Assembly: GCA_029204225.1 (NCBI GenBank) | Contig: CM055105.1 | Coordinates: forward strand, 51,301,680 to 51,365,679 | Source: Diphasiastrum complanatum | Taxonomy: Eukaryota > Streptophyta > Lycopodiopsida > Lycopodiales > Lycopodiaceae | Direction: 5' to 3' | DNA: 64,000 bases | Shown here: positions 11,651-22,200 of the stretch, one piece after another | Position numbering within the stretch: the first letter of the stretch is position 1 | Layout: each line of letters opens with the position of its first letter | Translations under genes and position numbers: made by a program | Notes under the pieces: model-generated | Seen by the model: only the letters and a program-made list of their open reading frames with translations | Told to the model about the DNA's origin: nothing | The model's database searches: none

Positions 11651-13522
11651 TTGTGGAATTGTATCACAGGTTTTTATTCACATGACATCAATAGGTGGCA
11701 ACCTATTGAAGGAAAAAGGATCCTAAGTGCAACCTTTGTGGCAAGGGAGGATATATTTTCTCCATCCAATGAGAACCAAGGCAAGGGGGCCGAGGTGAAG
11801 GATGGAGCTTCAAGTTCGAAATGCAAATACAAGAAGGACAAGTCCAAGGAAAGGTGTTTCCTTTGTGGAAAGGTGAATGAGGCTTGGAGTCTCATAAGGA
11901 CTTGCAAGATTTGTCTTCAAGAGTCCATCACAACACATGTCAAATCTTTTGAAATTTTTCATTTGGAAGTGCATTGTTTGGTTCAAGATGCAAAGATAGA
12001 TGTCACTTTCATGAAAGTAACTTGGATTTACTTTATGTCCTTGGAAAGTATTTTGCTTGGAACTTTAGATAAGTTCAAACTTATTGTTATGATCCAAGAG
12101 AAATCAATCAAGAATAAGGAGCATCAGTCACAAAATAAAAATAGTTTCATTTATGCTCTCATGTCAACTTATGAAGATCTATTTTGCTTTGAAGGGATTT
12201 TTGTATCTCAAAGGTGGCTTAAGGCAATACTAGCTGAGTGTGATGCCTTCAAGTATAACAAAGCATGTTTTCCTTGTAAGCTTACATTAGTTATGAAGTC
12301 AAGGAAATGGAAATGTCTTCATAATGTAAATTCTTTTAGTTTCAATAAGATCATGAATGATGTGTTCATTCATAAAGATGAAAATTGTAAGTTTTCAATC
12401 TTAAAGGCAAGTTGTAAACCTCTTATGAGAATAAGTGAAGCATCCAAAGTGGACACTGATGTCCATAAGCAAGTAGTTAGCCTTATTGAGATGGAAATAC
12501 CTTTTGATTTCAATACTGAAAAAATCATGCCAAGTTGTGGTGATTTTTGGACTTATGGTTCTAGCATAAGTAATCTTGATAATCATAGGAAGTGCATATT
12601 GAATAATCATACTTGTTGTGATCATTATGAGACATGGAAGTCTCGGATTTCCATCAAAAAGGAGGACCATGAAGAGGATCTTAAGGAGTCATCTCAAGGT
12701 TCAAAAGTGCCAAGGATTGAGGAGGAGAATCCTTCTCAAGGTTCAAGTGTGCCAAGGATTGAGGAGGAGAGACCTTCTCAAATTGTGATTCCAAAAATAA
12801 ACTCAAGAAATATGGTTGAATCCATGTGGCTCACATTTCAAGGGAAAGAGGAGCATATCTCATGTGGTATACATCTCATACTTACTTCTCTTATGTCATT
12901 TGATAAATCAATTTGCTTTAGTGAGATCGTTGCATCTCAAAATTGGAGTAAAGCCATAGTAGTTGAGTATGAAGTCTCCCTTGAGAACGTAGATGATGTT
13001 CTTAAAAGGTTAAAATTGATTTTAAATCAATTAGAAAGCAAATGGCTATTTCATCAAATGTATGCTCTTGAGTCATGTAAGAGCAAAAGTGATTTGTTCA
13101 CTCATAGTTTGAAAATTTGTATTGAGGCAAATTGTAAACTCTTTATGAAAGTAAGTGAATCATCTTCTAAAGACACTTATCTCCATAATGAAGTATTTAG
13201 CCTCATTGGATTTGAGCTTAGCATGGTAAACAAGCATGAAGATGTAATGCAAACACTTTGTTATTATAGCATGCATAGTCTTGCCAATTTGGATGAGCTA
13301 GATCGTGGTAGCATGATGTTAGATCTTTGTGATCCTAATAAATTAAGAAGAAGACTTTATTTTCTCATGGAGGTGCATGCACATGAAGAAGGAGCAAGCC
13401 TCAATGTCAAGCATCTACGTGAAATTTCGAAGGGATCAATTTTGGAGGTGCTCAGATGGTGCAAAGCTCTCAAGCTCATCAAAGATATCAACATCAAAGA
13501 AGCACTATCATGGATATGGTGA
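11651..13522 (+). CDS. E3 623-codon frame: half zinc knuckle plus duplicated unknown module
   Basis: The frame has no intact Copia enzyme. The listed start is a TTG, so the true start is unknown; a spliced or internal ATG is possible. Residues ~58-85 are rich in K and D and contain the first half of a Gag zinc knuckle (CFLCGK) with the His/Cys half lost. Two copies of a module follow, near residues 255-320 ('RISEASKVDTDVHKQVVSLI') and 490-550 ('KVSESSSKDTYLHNEVFSLI'). Between them are two short direct repeats of 'VPRIEEE'. The same module, at DNA level too, occurs in E2 and in C2. A frame this long with no stop suggests recent coding function, but no known domain is recognisable. Confidence 0.55.
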   Translation: MWNCITGFYSHDINRWQPIEGKRILSATFVAREDIFSPSNENQGKGAEVKDGASSSKCKYKKDKSKERCFLCGKVNEAWSLIRTCKICLQESITTHVKSFEIFHLEVHCLVQDAKIDVTFMKVTWIYFMSLESILLGTLDKFKLIVMIQEKSIKNKEHQSQNKNSFIYALMSTYEDLFCFEGIFVSQRWLKAILAECDAFKYNKACFPCKLTLVMKSRKWKCLHNVNSFSFNKIMNDVFIHKDENCKFSILKASCKPLMRISEASKVDTDVHKQVVSLIEMEIPFDFNTEKIMPSCGDFWTYGSSISNLDNHRKCILNNHTCCDHYETWKSRISIKKEDHEEDLKESSQGSKVPRIEEENPSQGSSVPRIEEERPSQIVIPKINSRNMVESMWLTFQGKEEHISCGIHLILTSLMSFDKSICFSEIVASQNWSKAIVVEYEVSLENVDDVLKRLKLILNQLESKWLFHQMYALESCKSKSDLFTHSLKICIEANCKLFMKVSESSSKDTYLHNEVFSLIGFELSMVNKHEDVMQTLCYYSMHSLANLDELDRGSMMLDLCDPNKLRRRLYFLMEVHAHEEGASLNVKHLREISKGSILEVLRWCKALKLIKDINIKEALSWIW

Positions 13523-13645
13523 TTTCAGATCATCATCAAGCTCATTGGCTGATCTTCACACCTTTTGAACCAGCAAAGACCAATTCAGCCCATGGAGTCA
13601 AGTTCAAGATCATCATGTTTTCCATCAAGCTAGATTTTTGAGGAG

Positions 13646-14477
13646 TGTGAAAAATACAAAAATAAGTTTGGTAGAGGCCAAAAAACTTGTATATAGATAA
13701 ACACACATGTGTGGAGCCAATTCCCACGTGTGAAAATAGTGTACTTTTCATGTACCATAATCATATAGGTTGTACATATGATTTAATTCAAGTTCTAGTG
13801 GCTAAAAAGGCCAAAAACTAGTTTTCTAGACATATGACACATGGCATCAATCTATTGATTGCATGAGCCACATCCTTTGGTTAGGTGTCATATCACATGT
13901 ATAGAGGACGACTCACACGTGTGGAATAAGCTGAAGTAGGAAAATTTTGACTTCTAGAAGATTTCCAAGTAGATCTCCATATAGAAGAAAAATGGACCAA
14001 AAGTGCTCAAAATAGAAGGTTTTGTCCAAATGTCAGTTTTGCATGATGAATCATCATATGACAAAGCACCTTCACACATGTGGGATCAGAGGGATGATCA
14101 GTACCACGAGCTCTCACTTATTGTATATATAGAACCACATTTGGCCATAATCATTGTGAGACACCAATCTTGGTTTTGGAAGCAATTTTGAGTGATTATC
14201 TCCATTTGTCTACATTTGTTTTGATTGTTTTGAGGTTCTATCAATGTGTACTTGATTTTCAGGTTGGAGTCCATATTCAGACAGTGTTTCACACGTGTGA
14301 AACCAGAAAGTACACTTACCTTCAATTAATGATTGTTCTTGTTAGGATTTTGTGTCTAGAATTGATCTAGATTGATCTTAATTTGAAGTAGATTGATAGA
14401 TCAAGTAATCTGACAACCAATTTCTCTTGAGGATCAGATTAGGATCCACTCTTGGTCCTTTCTGTACTTTTTCCACA
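13646..14477 (+). repeat. E3 3' LTR
   Basis: 832 bp, TGTGAAAAATAC...TTTTTCCACA, preceded by TTTTTGAGGAG. It contains four CACA(C/T)GTGTG-type palindromes (near 13708, 13724, 13915 and 14292) and a TATATATAG box at 14124, giving a strong promoter-like layout. Confidence 0.9.
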
Positions 14478-16015
14478 CATGAGTGTCAGCCAAAAATTAG
14501 ATTGAATTTAGTGGACGCACTAGAATGTTTCTGTAGCAAACAAGCTTCACTTGCTCATGCACTTTGCAATACAATTATCAAACTTGGTACTTGAGTTAGC
14601 CTCTTGATTCTTTGTCTTGCAATTCACGAAGCAACCAAAACATCTTTCATCTTTAGGTGAATGTTATAACAAACATTAGAAAATATGATCAAATTGGAAT
14701 TTATTAAGATCATTTCCAAATGATGATGTTTTGTATTTACCTATTAGAATGTTAATGTTAGCTTGCTGATAATGTAAGTCATGGAATCGAGTAGACTATC
14801 CCAGTACCAAGTTCAATTGTAGAATATAGCATGACATGGATAGGTCTAACTTGTTTGAGAAATACATCTAGTATTCAAAAGATAATAATCAATAGAGATT
14901 TACTAAAAAATAAGTAGATCCAATAGTTAGTAGAGGACGTTTACTCACTAACATTATAATTTTATTGTAGATCTTTTTCCATCCTCAAACATCGGTCACA
15001 AAGAAAATTTTACTTATAAATCTTCCATAACAATTTAGGTTACAATGTGTCACTAAATGATGTGCATTGCAAAGAATTTCAAAATTGTTAAAAGATTTTT
15101 TGGTTAGAAACTATTCTTGCTCACAAATATGATATCTAAAAGAAACGTATAATCTCAAAATATAAAATCCAATTGCATCTTTTAGATTTTCTATCCACAT
15201 CATATACCCTAATTGTGTTATGCCTTACTACATTATGTACATAGATATATAGAAGTATTATTGTTGTAGTCACTACCACTTCCTTGTATGTGATGAATGC
15301 ACAAAATAATGTCTTAAACATGCTACCCAACCAAAAATGTCATACTCAATGTAGGACAAAGTAGCCAGAATTACATTCAATTCACACGAGTTGCCAGAAT
15401 GTTTTTCTAACAAACAAGCTTACTTGCTCATGTACTTAGCTATAGAATTTTCAAACTTGGTACTTGAGGAAGCCTCTTGATTCTTTGTCTTTCAATTCAC
15501 AAAGCAACGGACACATCATTTTTGCTTATGTATATGTATGTTATAAGAAAAGTTATTTTTTTATTTATTACAATGTGTTAACTTGATGATAATGTAATAA
15601 GGCATGGAATCGAGTAGACTACCCCAATACCAAGTACAATTGCAAATATAGTATGACATGGATAGGTCTTGCTTGTTTGAGAACTATATGAATATTGCAT
15701 GACATACATAGGTCGAGCTTGTTTGAGAAATATATTCACCATCTCGTAGAGAATAATCAAGAACAATGTTAAAAAAAGTAGTTCCAATACTTAGTAGAAA
15801 ATTTATGCTCACTAACATCAAAATTGTAGTGTGGATTTTTTGTCCATCCTCAAATTTCATTCGCAAAAAAAATTTGACTTATTAATCTTGCATGGCAATT
15901 TATGTCATAATTCCTTACTACGATGTGCATTGCAAAGGATCTAAATATTGGTGAAAGATGTTTTGTTAGAAACTATTCTTAGTCACGAATATGATATTGA
16001 AAGAGAAAGTAGAAT

Positions 16016-17090
16016 GTCATATGCATCGGCATTATTTTTTCCACAACGATAATGAAGATCATAATGAAATGTTTACTAAAACTACATCCAACAAACTATC
16101 AATCCCTAAGTGTCTTCTGAAAATGCAATTATTGAAGAGACCGTTGATTAAGATGAAGGTCGAAAGAGACATGTCTAAAGCAATGGTGCCATTTTTTCAA
16201 AGCATAGACAAGAGCAAGCAATTTTGTTTCATGCATAGAATAGCATGTTTCATAAAAACATAAATGATACCCCAACAGGGTGACAAAGAATAGCACCAAC
16301 ACCAACAACACTAGTGTCAATCTCAACAAATTACTTATGATCAAAATTTGATAGAGCTAACACAGCACATTATTGAATGACTCTTGATAAATAATTGTTC
16401 AATGAAAAATAGATTTCTTTTATAACAACACATGTCAAGAATAGACTTATGTAAATGTGTAGCAAGATTGAGAAACATTTGAACCTCATGGACGTGGTGG
16501 CAGCAAATTTGGAACGTTTCACACATATAAATCGAGCAAAAACCAAAAAACCAAAAAATTGATAAGCAATTCCTAGATCTAAAAGACATTTGTTTTTAGA
16601 AACAAAAAGAAGACTTGGATTGTTTGGCATAAAGCAAGTGTGATCATAAGAGTTCAAAAACCAAGGATAAATGAAGAATATGAGACTAACAGTTGTGACT
16701 AAAAACTAGAATTTATCAAAATAAAGTAGCATGCAAACATCAATGAGAAATCAAAAGATTTTACTCATGATGTTTTGGAAAGTAGCATGCCCAATAAAAA
16801 TGTCAAAAGCTAAAACACAAAATTCTTATAACCAAAAATGTACAAAAATCAATTTTCTACATGTCACCTAGGTGAATACAAATCTAATGATAACCTCTAC
16901 AAAGATCAACTTTAGAAAGATAGAAGCTGTATCCAGGTGGTCAAATAGGTCATAAATGTCGGGAATAGGACATTTATTTCAAATAGTAAGACGACTAAGA
17001 GCACCATAATCATTACAAAGACGATTTGTACTGTCTTTTTTATCCACAAGCAAAACAAGAGTGTGATATAGACTTTGACTAGGCTGGGCA
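16016..17090 (-). pseudogene. Ty3/Gypsy pol remnant (RT and RNase H scraps)
   Basis: On the minus strand, 17060-16860 reads like the start of a Gypsy RT: 'LLVDKKDSTNRLCNDYGALSRLT' followed by 'NKCPIPDIYDLFDHLD', the usual VRKKDGSWRMCVDYRALN / PIPRIDDLLDQL region. At 16250-16130 is an RNase H piece, 'ETKLLALVYALKKW'. The catalytic RT core (YxDD) between them is deleted, with about 600 bp of unassignable sequence in its place. Many stops and frameshifts make it an old relic. Confidence 0.7.
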
Positions 17091-17288
17091 AGGCCTCGAG
17101 CTAAAAGATAAAAAATGCCACTGATTGATTAATTAATTAAATGCTATGGTCCTCCCCAAAGAAATAAATAAACTCCCTATTTAATTCTAGTTTTTTTGGC
17201 TTATTTTGGTCTTTTTTTGGCATTTTTTTAGGTTGTTTTGGTGTGTGGGAACTTTTAAAAATAAATAATTAATTAATTAACGATTGTA

Positions 17289-17380
17289 AGGTTCACCACG
17301 GTTCACCCTTAAAATGTCTGAGAACCGTACGGTTCACTGTACGGTTCTGAGAACCATGGTGAACCGCTCAAGGTTCTCAA
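17289..17380. repeat. Imperfect inverted repeat (GGTTCACC / GAACCGTACGGTTC)
   Basis: GGTTCACCACGGTTC on the left is mirrored by GAACCATGGTGAACC on the right, and inside lie CTGAGAACCGTACGG and CCGTACAGTGAACCG-type arms around GTACGGTTCACTGTACGG. The structure could fold into a hairpin, but nothing ties it to a transposon end. Confidence 0.55.
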
Positions 17381-17384
17381 TTCT

Positions 17385-17575
17385 ATGTTAAGCATATAGA
17401 ATATTTTGTTATTGAAACAAAATCTAACATTTTCCTTTATTGACTGTACTATTTACTGCAGACTATAAATCTATAATAATATGTTAAGCATATAGAATAT
17501 TTTGTTATTGAAACAAAATCTAACATTTTCCTTTATTGACTGTACTATTTACTACAGACTATGAATCTGTAAATG
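17385..17575. repeat. Two tandem copies of a 96-bp unit, then a (TA)n run
   Basis: ATGTTAAGCATATAGAATAT begins at 17385 and again at 17481, and the copies are almost identical through GACTGTACTATTTACT. A (TA)n microsatellite follows at about 17668-17690. No coding content. Confidence 0.85.
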
Positions 17576-20164
17576 ATTACAGACTATAAAATAATAAGTT
17601 TTACTGCAGACCATAAAGCATATAGTCATATTTTTACTGTGTTAAACAGTCATGATAAATAAATGTTATATATATATATATATATATATTACTCTATTCA
17701 TAGCCATTTCAATAATACACATAATAACATTTACTCATTTTCTATATCTATCATGAAGTGAATTAAGACATTTAGTAAAAACAGAGATAAACAATGAAAA
17801 TTACCTCAGTGCTTTTGCTCTGACTTAAGTTTCAAGGGACTGTCCACAGGTTAAGGGTCTCTTTTCAGCAGGTAACCGGTTCTTTAATATCTTCACTTTT
17901 CCTTCAGCTTTTACTTTTTCAGAACGTTGTTAATCTGTCAGCAAAGTTTGGACACACAAATCTGCATTACCAATCACTTCAGTCGCTGGCTGAGCGCACC
18001 TTGGATGATTAGAACCAAGAGGACTTTGGAATAAAATGCATTCACCAGTAGCAAGGCAGCGCTGGAGACCCTTCAGAGTCAGATTTCTCACGCAGAGAGA
18101 GAGAGAGTAGTAACTTCATGGGACAGTAGGTATGCTTCACGCAGGCAGCAATGATGGCCGTGCTTCAGAACAGGAAGGCTGTTTCTCCCCATCGGTGTCC
18201 TGTATGGATTTGGGGAATGTGCTTTCTTCAAATCTTCCAGATCAGCAAAATCACCAAGATTTATTCACATAACAGGTTCTTTCTTGCATTCATCGGCTCA
18301 GCACACTGTCGTCATGAATAGCTTCTTCAAATTTTCAGCATAGTACTTTCGGCACAACGATCATCTTAACTATAAAAGAAGAATATAATCTCCCCACTCG
18401 GCTGATACTGAACTTCCGAGTATCGGCGATGGAGGAAACCTCATCACTCTCCTCTCTCCAAAAACAGGAATGCCTTCACTCTTGCCTGCCTTATTCTCTC
18501 CAAACATGAAGGCCGTGCACGAACCACCCGCTTCATAACAACCTTTCAACGATTGCCAACAACTTCAAGAACCTTTCATAATGACAAAAGCCTGTATAAG
18601 CTCTTCAGTTTTCCATAGTCTTAATCCACTTCAGTTCATCTTAAACCTTGTCATTCAAACCTCTAACAACAATAGTCATTGGGAAATCGGCCGTAATTCC
18701 AACCAAGGCAAATTGCTTGATTACTAGGTTTCCAAATTCGGTAAAAACTTTCATCGTCATCACATTGATTCCAATTCGAAAATCGGCATAGTACTTCAAA
18801 TTGGCAATTTTGAACTGACAATTTTGCTCCTTTTCCTTAGTAACACATTTTAACTTGTGAACTACTCGTCATTGAAACGTGTTTTCGTTTTCATGACCCA
18901 TAACCTTAGGACACTCCCTTGAACTTTAAGACAGAACCTTAAGAGTACCTGGGTTTTTTTTTATTAATCATGATATAAATAAGATACATTTCATCATACC
19001 ATATGGCATAAAATTGCCATTTTAATAAAACTACTTAGCAACTGTCCATATTATTGTCCATTAGAGTCACTTATGGGCACTACTATAAATAGCATATTGC
19101 TATTTAACAAAATTACTAAAAATAGTAAAGAATTAAAAATAGCTTTAAATCTTTCGATATAACTATCATTTGAGAACCAATTGTGACGTTTGAACTTGCC
19201 ATAGAAATTTATAGCTAACTTTTAACATAGCCACATTCGTATATCAGCAAAAAGTGGCATAATAGTAGATTTTGTGCATATGCCATACATATAGCATATT
19301 TTCTTCTAGGAAATCAGCATGAATGATTATATATATTGTGAGATGACAATGACTTTTCAGTTTAGAGGTAGAGGGGCTGGTTGCATGTGAAGGCCTATGA
19401 AGTCAAATTCTAATCGTCGAATAAAATTCTATCAGGTTCTTTTGTGATTTGTGAGAGAAGGGACATGTAATGAGTGTTGTGGGAGGCCACCAAAGAGTTA
19501 TGGACACTCTTGTATTCGTGTACAAAATCCCTGTGTAGTATTGTTTAATAAAGGTAAGAGTTTCGACTGTATCAAAGCAAACAAAAATCACAAGGTTTTG
19601 AGGATTGGACTGTAAAGCTTGGGGTGCGCCACAAGATTAATAAACATGTAAATAATCTCCTCTGTGTGTTGTTCACGTACGTACTTGTTGAAATTGTATT
19701 GATTTGTTGAAGTATTTTTTTTCTGTGCGTGATTGATAACGTGTCAATGGATTGTTCAAGTTATCCTTATGAAGGCTTGTCTGGGCTAGTAATGGAATAA
19801 TGTGGTGCAGACGGCAACTGTATATAACATGCATCCAATCAAGATGATTTAGTGTGCAGTAAGTGAGATACTTTTCTTTGTTGTTAATATTATTACAGTT
19901 CAAACGGAAAGATGAACATGCCACAATAAGTGAAATAGTGGTGCTATTGATGCCGAGAGCTTTATCCTCCTATGACATCCATAGTTTTAGTGTAGAAAAA
20001 TTACTCTGTCCATCAATTTATCATTAGACAATTTTACATTTAGTGTATATAAATCTAAAAATCAGTTGACAAACGATACAAGACCAATCGATTCAATCAC
20101 CACAACACACCATCAAGTGCTTCAAGACAAGACACAACAAAATTGCTCTTCAACAATTATATGT

Positions 20165-21340
20165 ACATTAACTCACAAGTACAAAGAGAAAAAATAGGGT
20201 GTATTTGCTTCATACCAATCTCACTCAACAATCTACGTAGCCAAACAGCTTCTTGAGTAGCAGAACTTAACGCTTTATACCTAGCTTCTGTCAGTGAAAG
20301 AGAATGGTGTCCTACTTCTTACTAGACCATGAAAAACAGCCATTTTCAAAGTTGAAAGCATTTCCTGTAATTGACTTTCTATCATCTATATTGCATGCCC
20401 AATCAATGTCAACATAACCTTGCAATCGAGGTAAAATGTCATGCTTTCTATAAACCAAGCCAAGGTTGGGTGTGCTCTTCACGTAGAAGATCTTTTTCGC
20501 TGCTTTCCAATGGTCCAATGTAGGTGATGACATGAATTGACTAATCAAGCTCACAACATAGCCACTACCATCAACATGAGACAACTTCTTACTAACTTCG
20601 GATGGAGTGATGGAAGGTTTGCACTCTGTCATGTGGAATCTCTCTAGAATCTCACGAACATACTTGCGTTGACAAAGCTTGATGTCATTGCCATTCTGCC
20701 ATATTTTAACTCCCAAACAATAATGCATAAGATCTAAATCTATCATCTCAAATTCCTTGCACAAGTTGGCTTTGATGGAGTAAATGAGATTCTCATCATT
20801 GCCCATGATAATTATATCATCAACATAAAGCACCACCAAGGCAATGTTATCATTGTTTATAAGAACATAAAGATTTGGATCTGAACTTCTTCTCATAAAC
20901 TCATGAGAGATAAAGTAATGATCAATACATCCATACCATGCACGTGGCGCTTGCTTGAGACCATAGAGTGCTTTGGGTAGCTTGCATACCTTATGTTCCT
21001 GTCCCTTTGCAACAAAGCCTTGTGGCTGGAGCATGTATACTTTTCTGGCCTTTATGTCTGCTTTCTTCTTATAACATGCGTGTGCCCAATGACCATGTTT
21101 GTGGCACTTGTTCTTCTTCTTCTTTTTGTACTTTGATGATGACTCTCGCTCATCCTCATCATCCTTGCCCTTCTTTGGAATCCTCTTCCAACCTTTTTGC
21201 TTGTTCTTGGCTAGCAATGCCTGATCATCCTATGTCCGCAACGATATTCCATTTGAACTTCCAAATGTTGTAGTTGGAATCCCCATTAAGTTTACTTGCG
21301 TCCCCAAAATTGCCTCATTGATGTCGACCATTTTTAAGTT
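20165..21340 (-). pseudogene. D: deleted Copia gag-pol, zinc knuckle fused to RT
   Basis: Read on the minus strand, a gag start near 21335 is followed by 'KLNGDSNYNIWKFK', the N-terminal Gag signature of this family (compare F). Within ~120 bp it jumps to a lysine-rich zinc knuckle (CHKHGHWAHAC, first Cys changed) and then straight to 'QPQGFVAKG', the middle of the RT. The RT part is good: '[14 protein letters not shown]', then 'LYVDDIIIMG' with the catalytic YVDD, then the 'MHYCLGVKIW' block. RNase H continues past a stop at 20312 to about 20250 ('ARYKALSSATQEAVWL'). Protease, integrase and the RT N-terminus were removed by one or more deletions. Confidence 0.85.
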
Positions 21341-21840
21341 ATGTAAAAATGCACTTGTAGGCTATAAAGAGTATGCCGAGGCCAATAGTGATGTCAAAAG
21401 TGAAAAATAATGACCTACAATTTTTAGCTTGCCAGGACACCGCTGCTTTGCCGCCAAATTGGAAGCCAAATCGGTTTCACCTTCCTATATGCTCCTTCCC
21501 ATGAACTTGCAACTTCGTGCCCTATAGAGTGGTGAAATCGCTTTTGATGCACTCCAAACACTTTATTTGTAGCAATCACTATGTTTTGTTGTACCGTACT
21601 TGCAGGTACAGTGAAGGTGCCTTTTGTTTGGAGGCTATAGTCCTTCGTTTGGCCAAAATAGGCTAAAGGACATGCAAATAGGGGCACTTTCAATTTTTTT
21701 GAACTATTTTTTCTCTTTGAAAAAACTCTTCCCTTCAAGGCAAAATTCACCACTCGGGCCCTTTTAGGGAGAGAAGGAATAAATCCAACAATAGAGATGT
21801 GGCTAAAAGCATGGTTTGGTGGTACAAAAAAAGAACCCAT
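21341..21840 (-). other. D leader/LTR-like upstream region
   Basis: It matches the region upstream of F (60541-60960), including GTATGCCGAGGCCAA and AATAATGACCT, so it is the shared 5' noncoding part of this Copia family. No primer-binding site or LTR terminus could be found in either copy, so leader and LTR cannot be separated. Confidence 0.6.
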
Positions 21841-22064
21841 TTTTCATTGTACCTTTTAGTAGTACGTGTCACTTTTTGGGGATTTTATTACTCATAATTT
21901 ATATTGCTAATACATTACTTATGGTAGTACATTTCTCACTTTTTGGAGCTTGATAGGTGCTACACACGAGTTAATGCAATGAAGGCTTCCTAGTAATGAT
22001 GGGACTACTTTATCTAATTTGAATTTGGATAATAAATGCTTTACCCTCCAAATGATAAGGGGCT

Positions 22065-22200
22065 TTCTGCTATCAGTTCATTGCTATCGTTGCTTTTTGT
22101 TATATCGGTTCATTATCATTGCCTTATGCTATCAGTTCATTGCTATTGTTGCTTTCTACTAGATCAGTTCATTGTTATCGTTGCTCTATGCTATCAGTTG
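22065..22200. repeat. Degenerate minisatellite (CTATCAGTTCATTGCTAT units)
   Basis: GCTATCAGTTCATTGCTAT and variants with ATCGGTTCATTATCAT or AGATCAGTTCATTGTTAT recur about five times in 135 bp, alternating with TTGCTTT spacers. It abuts the truncated 3' side of element A. The surrounding 21841-22064 holds nothing recognisable. Confidence 0.6.

Larger units (their letters stand above)
9569..14477 (+). mobile_element. E3: non-autonomous Copia-type LTR element with novel 623-codon frame
   Basis: The 3' LTR is complete and the 5' LTR has lost its first ~380 bp. A perfect tRNA-iMet primer-binding site (TGGTATCAGAGC) follows the 5' LTR. The interior has a 1.6-kb leader and one long reading frame without Copia enzymes. 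The left flank is satellite at monomer phase ~640 and the right flank satellite at phase ~130, so a stretch of target DNA was lost with the LTR end and no target duplication can be read. Confidence 0.85.
1..16015. repeat. Satellite array, period ~0.82-0.86 kb, interrupted by three LTR elements
   Basis: A recognisable monomer start (CTAATTRTGTTATGCC-like) occurs near 4, 186, 3782, 4641, 5010, 5853, 8930 and 15209. Uninterrupted neighbours are 859 bp (3782 to 4641) and 843 bp (5010 to 5853) apart. The step 5853 to 8930 becomes about 823 bp once element E2 and its target duplication are subtracted. Each monomer carries the same landmarks in order, including ATCGAGTAGACTAYCCCAGC and GATTCTTTGTCTTGCAATTC. 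Array sequence is at about 1-488, 3622-6133, 8383-9568 and 14478-16015; copies at 1-488 and 15660-15720 carry internal deletions or fusions. It is noncoding; short ORFs in it are chance. Confidence 0.85.
17091..20160. other. Gene-free stretch, no recognisable element
   Basis: No ORF here resembles a known protein. 17091-17280 is AT-rich. 17800-18950 is less AT-rich and contains a GAGAGAGAGAG run near 18100, but no LTR ends, primer site or domain could be found. 19080-20160 is AT-rich again and may include an unrecognised LTR of element D. Confidence 0.5.

Noticed and set aside
1-16015. Repeats as a CRISPR array
   Set aside because: The period is ~850 bp with no short repeat/spacer pattern, and the context is plant.
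16341-16657. Two overlapping minus-strand ORFs rich in aromatic residues
   Set aside because: They fall in the gap of the decayed Gypsy element and show no pol motif.
21424-21840. 138-codon minus-strand ORF
   Set aside because: It lies in the 5' noncoding region of Copia D; the corresponding region of F keeps the DNA similarity but not a matching open frame.
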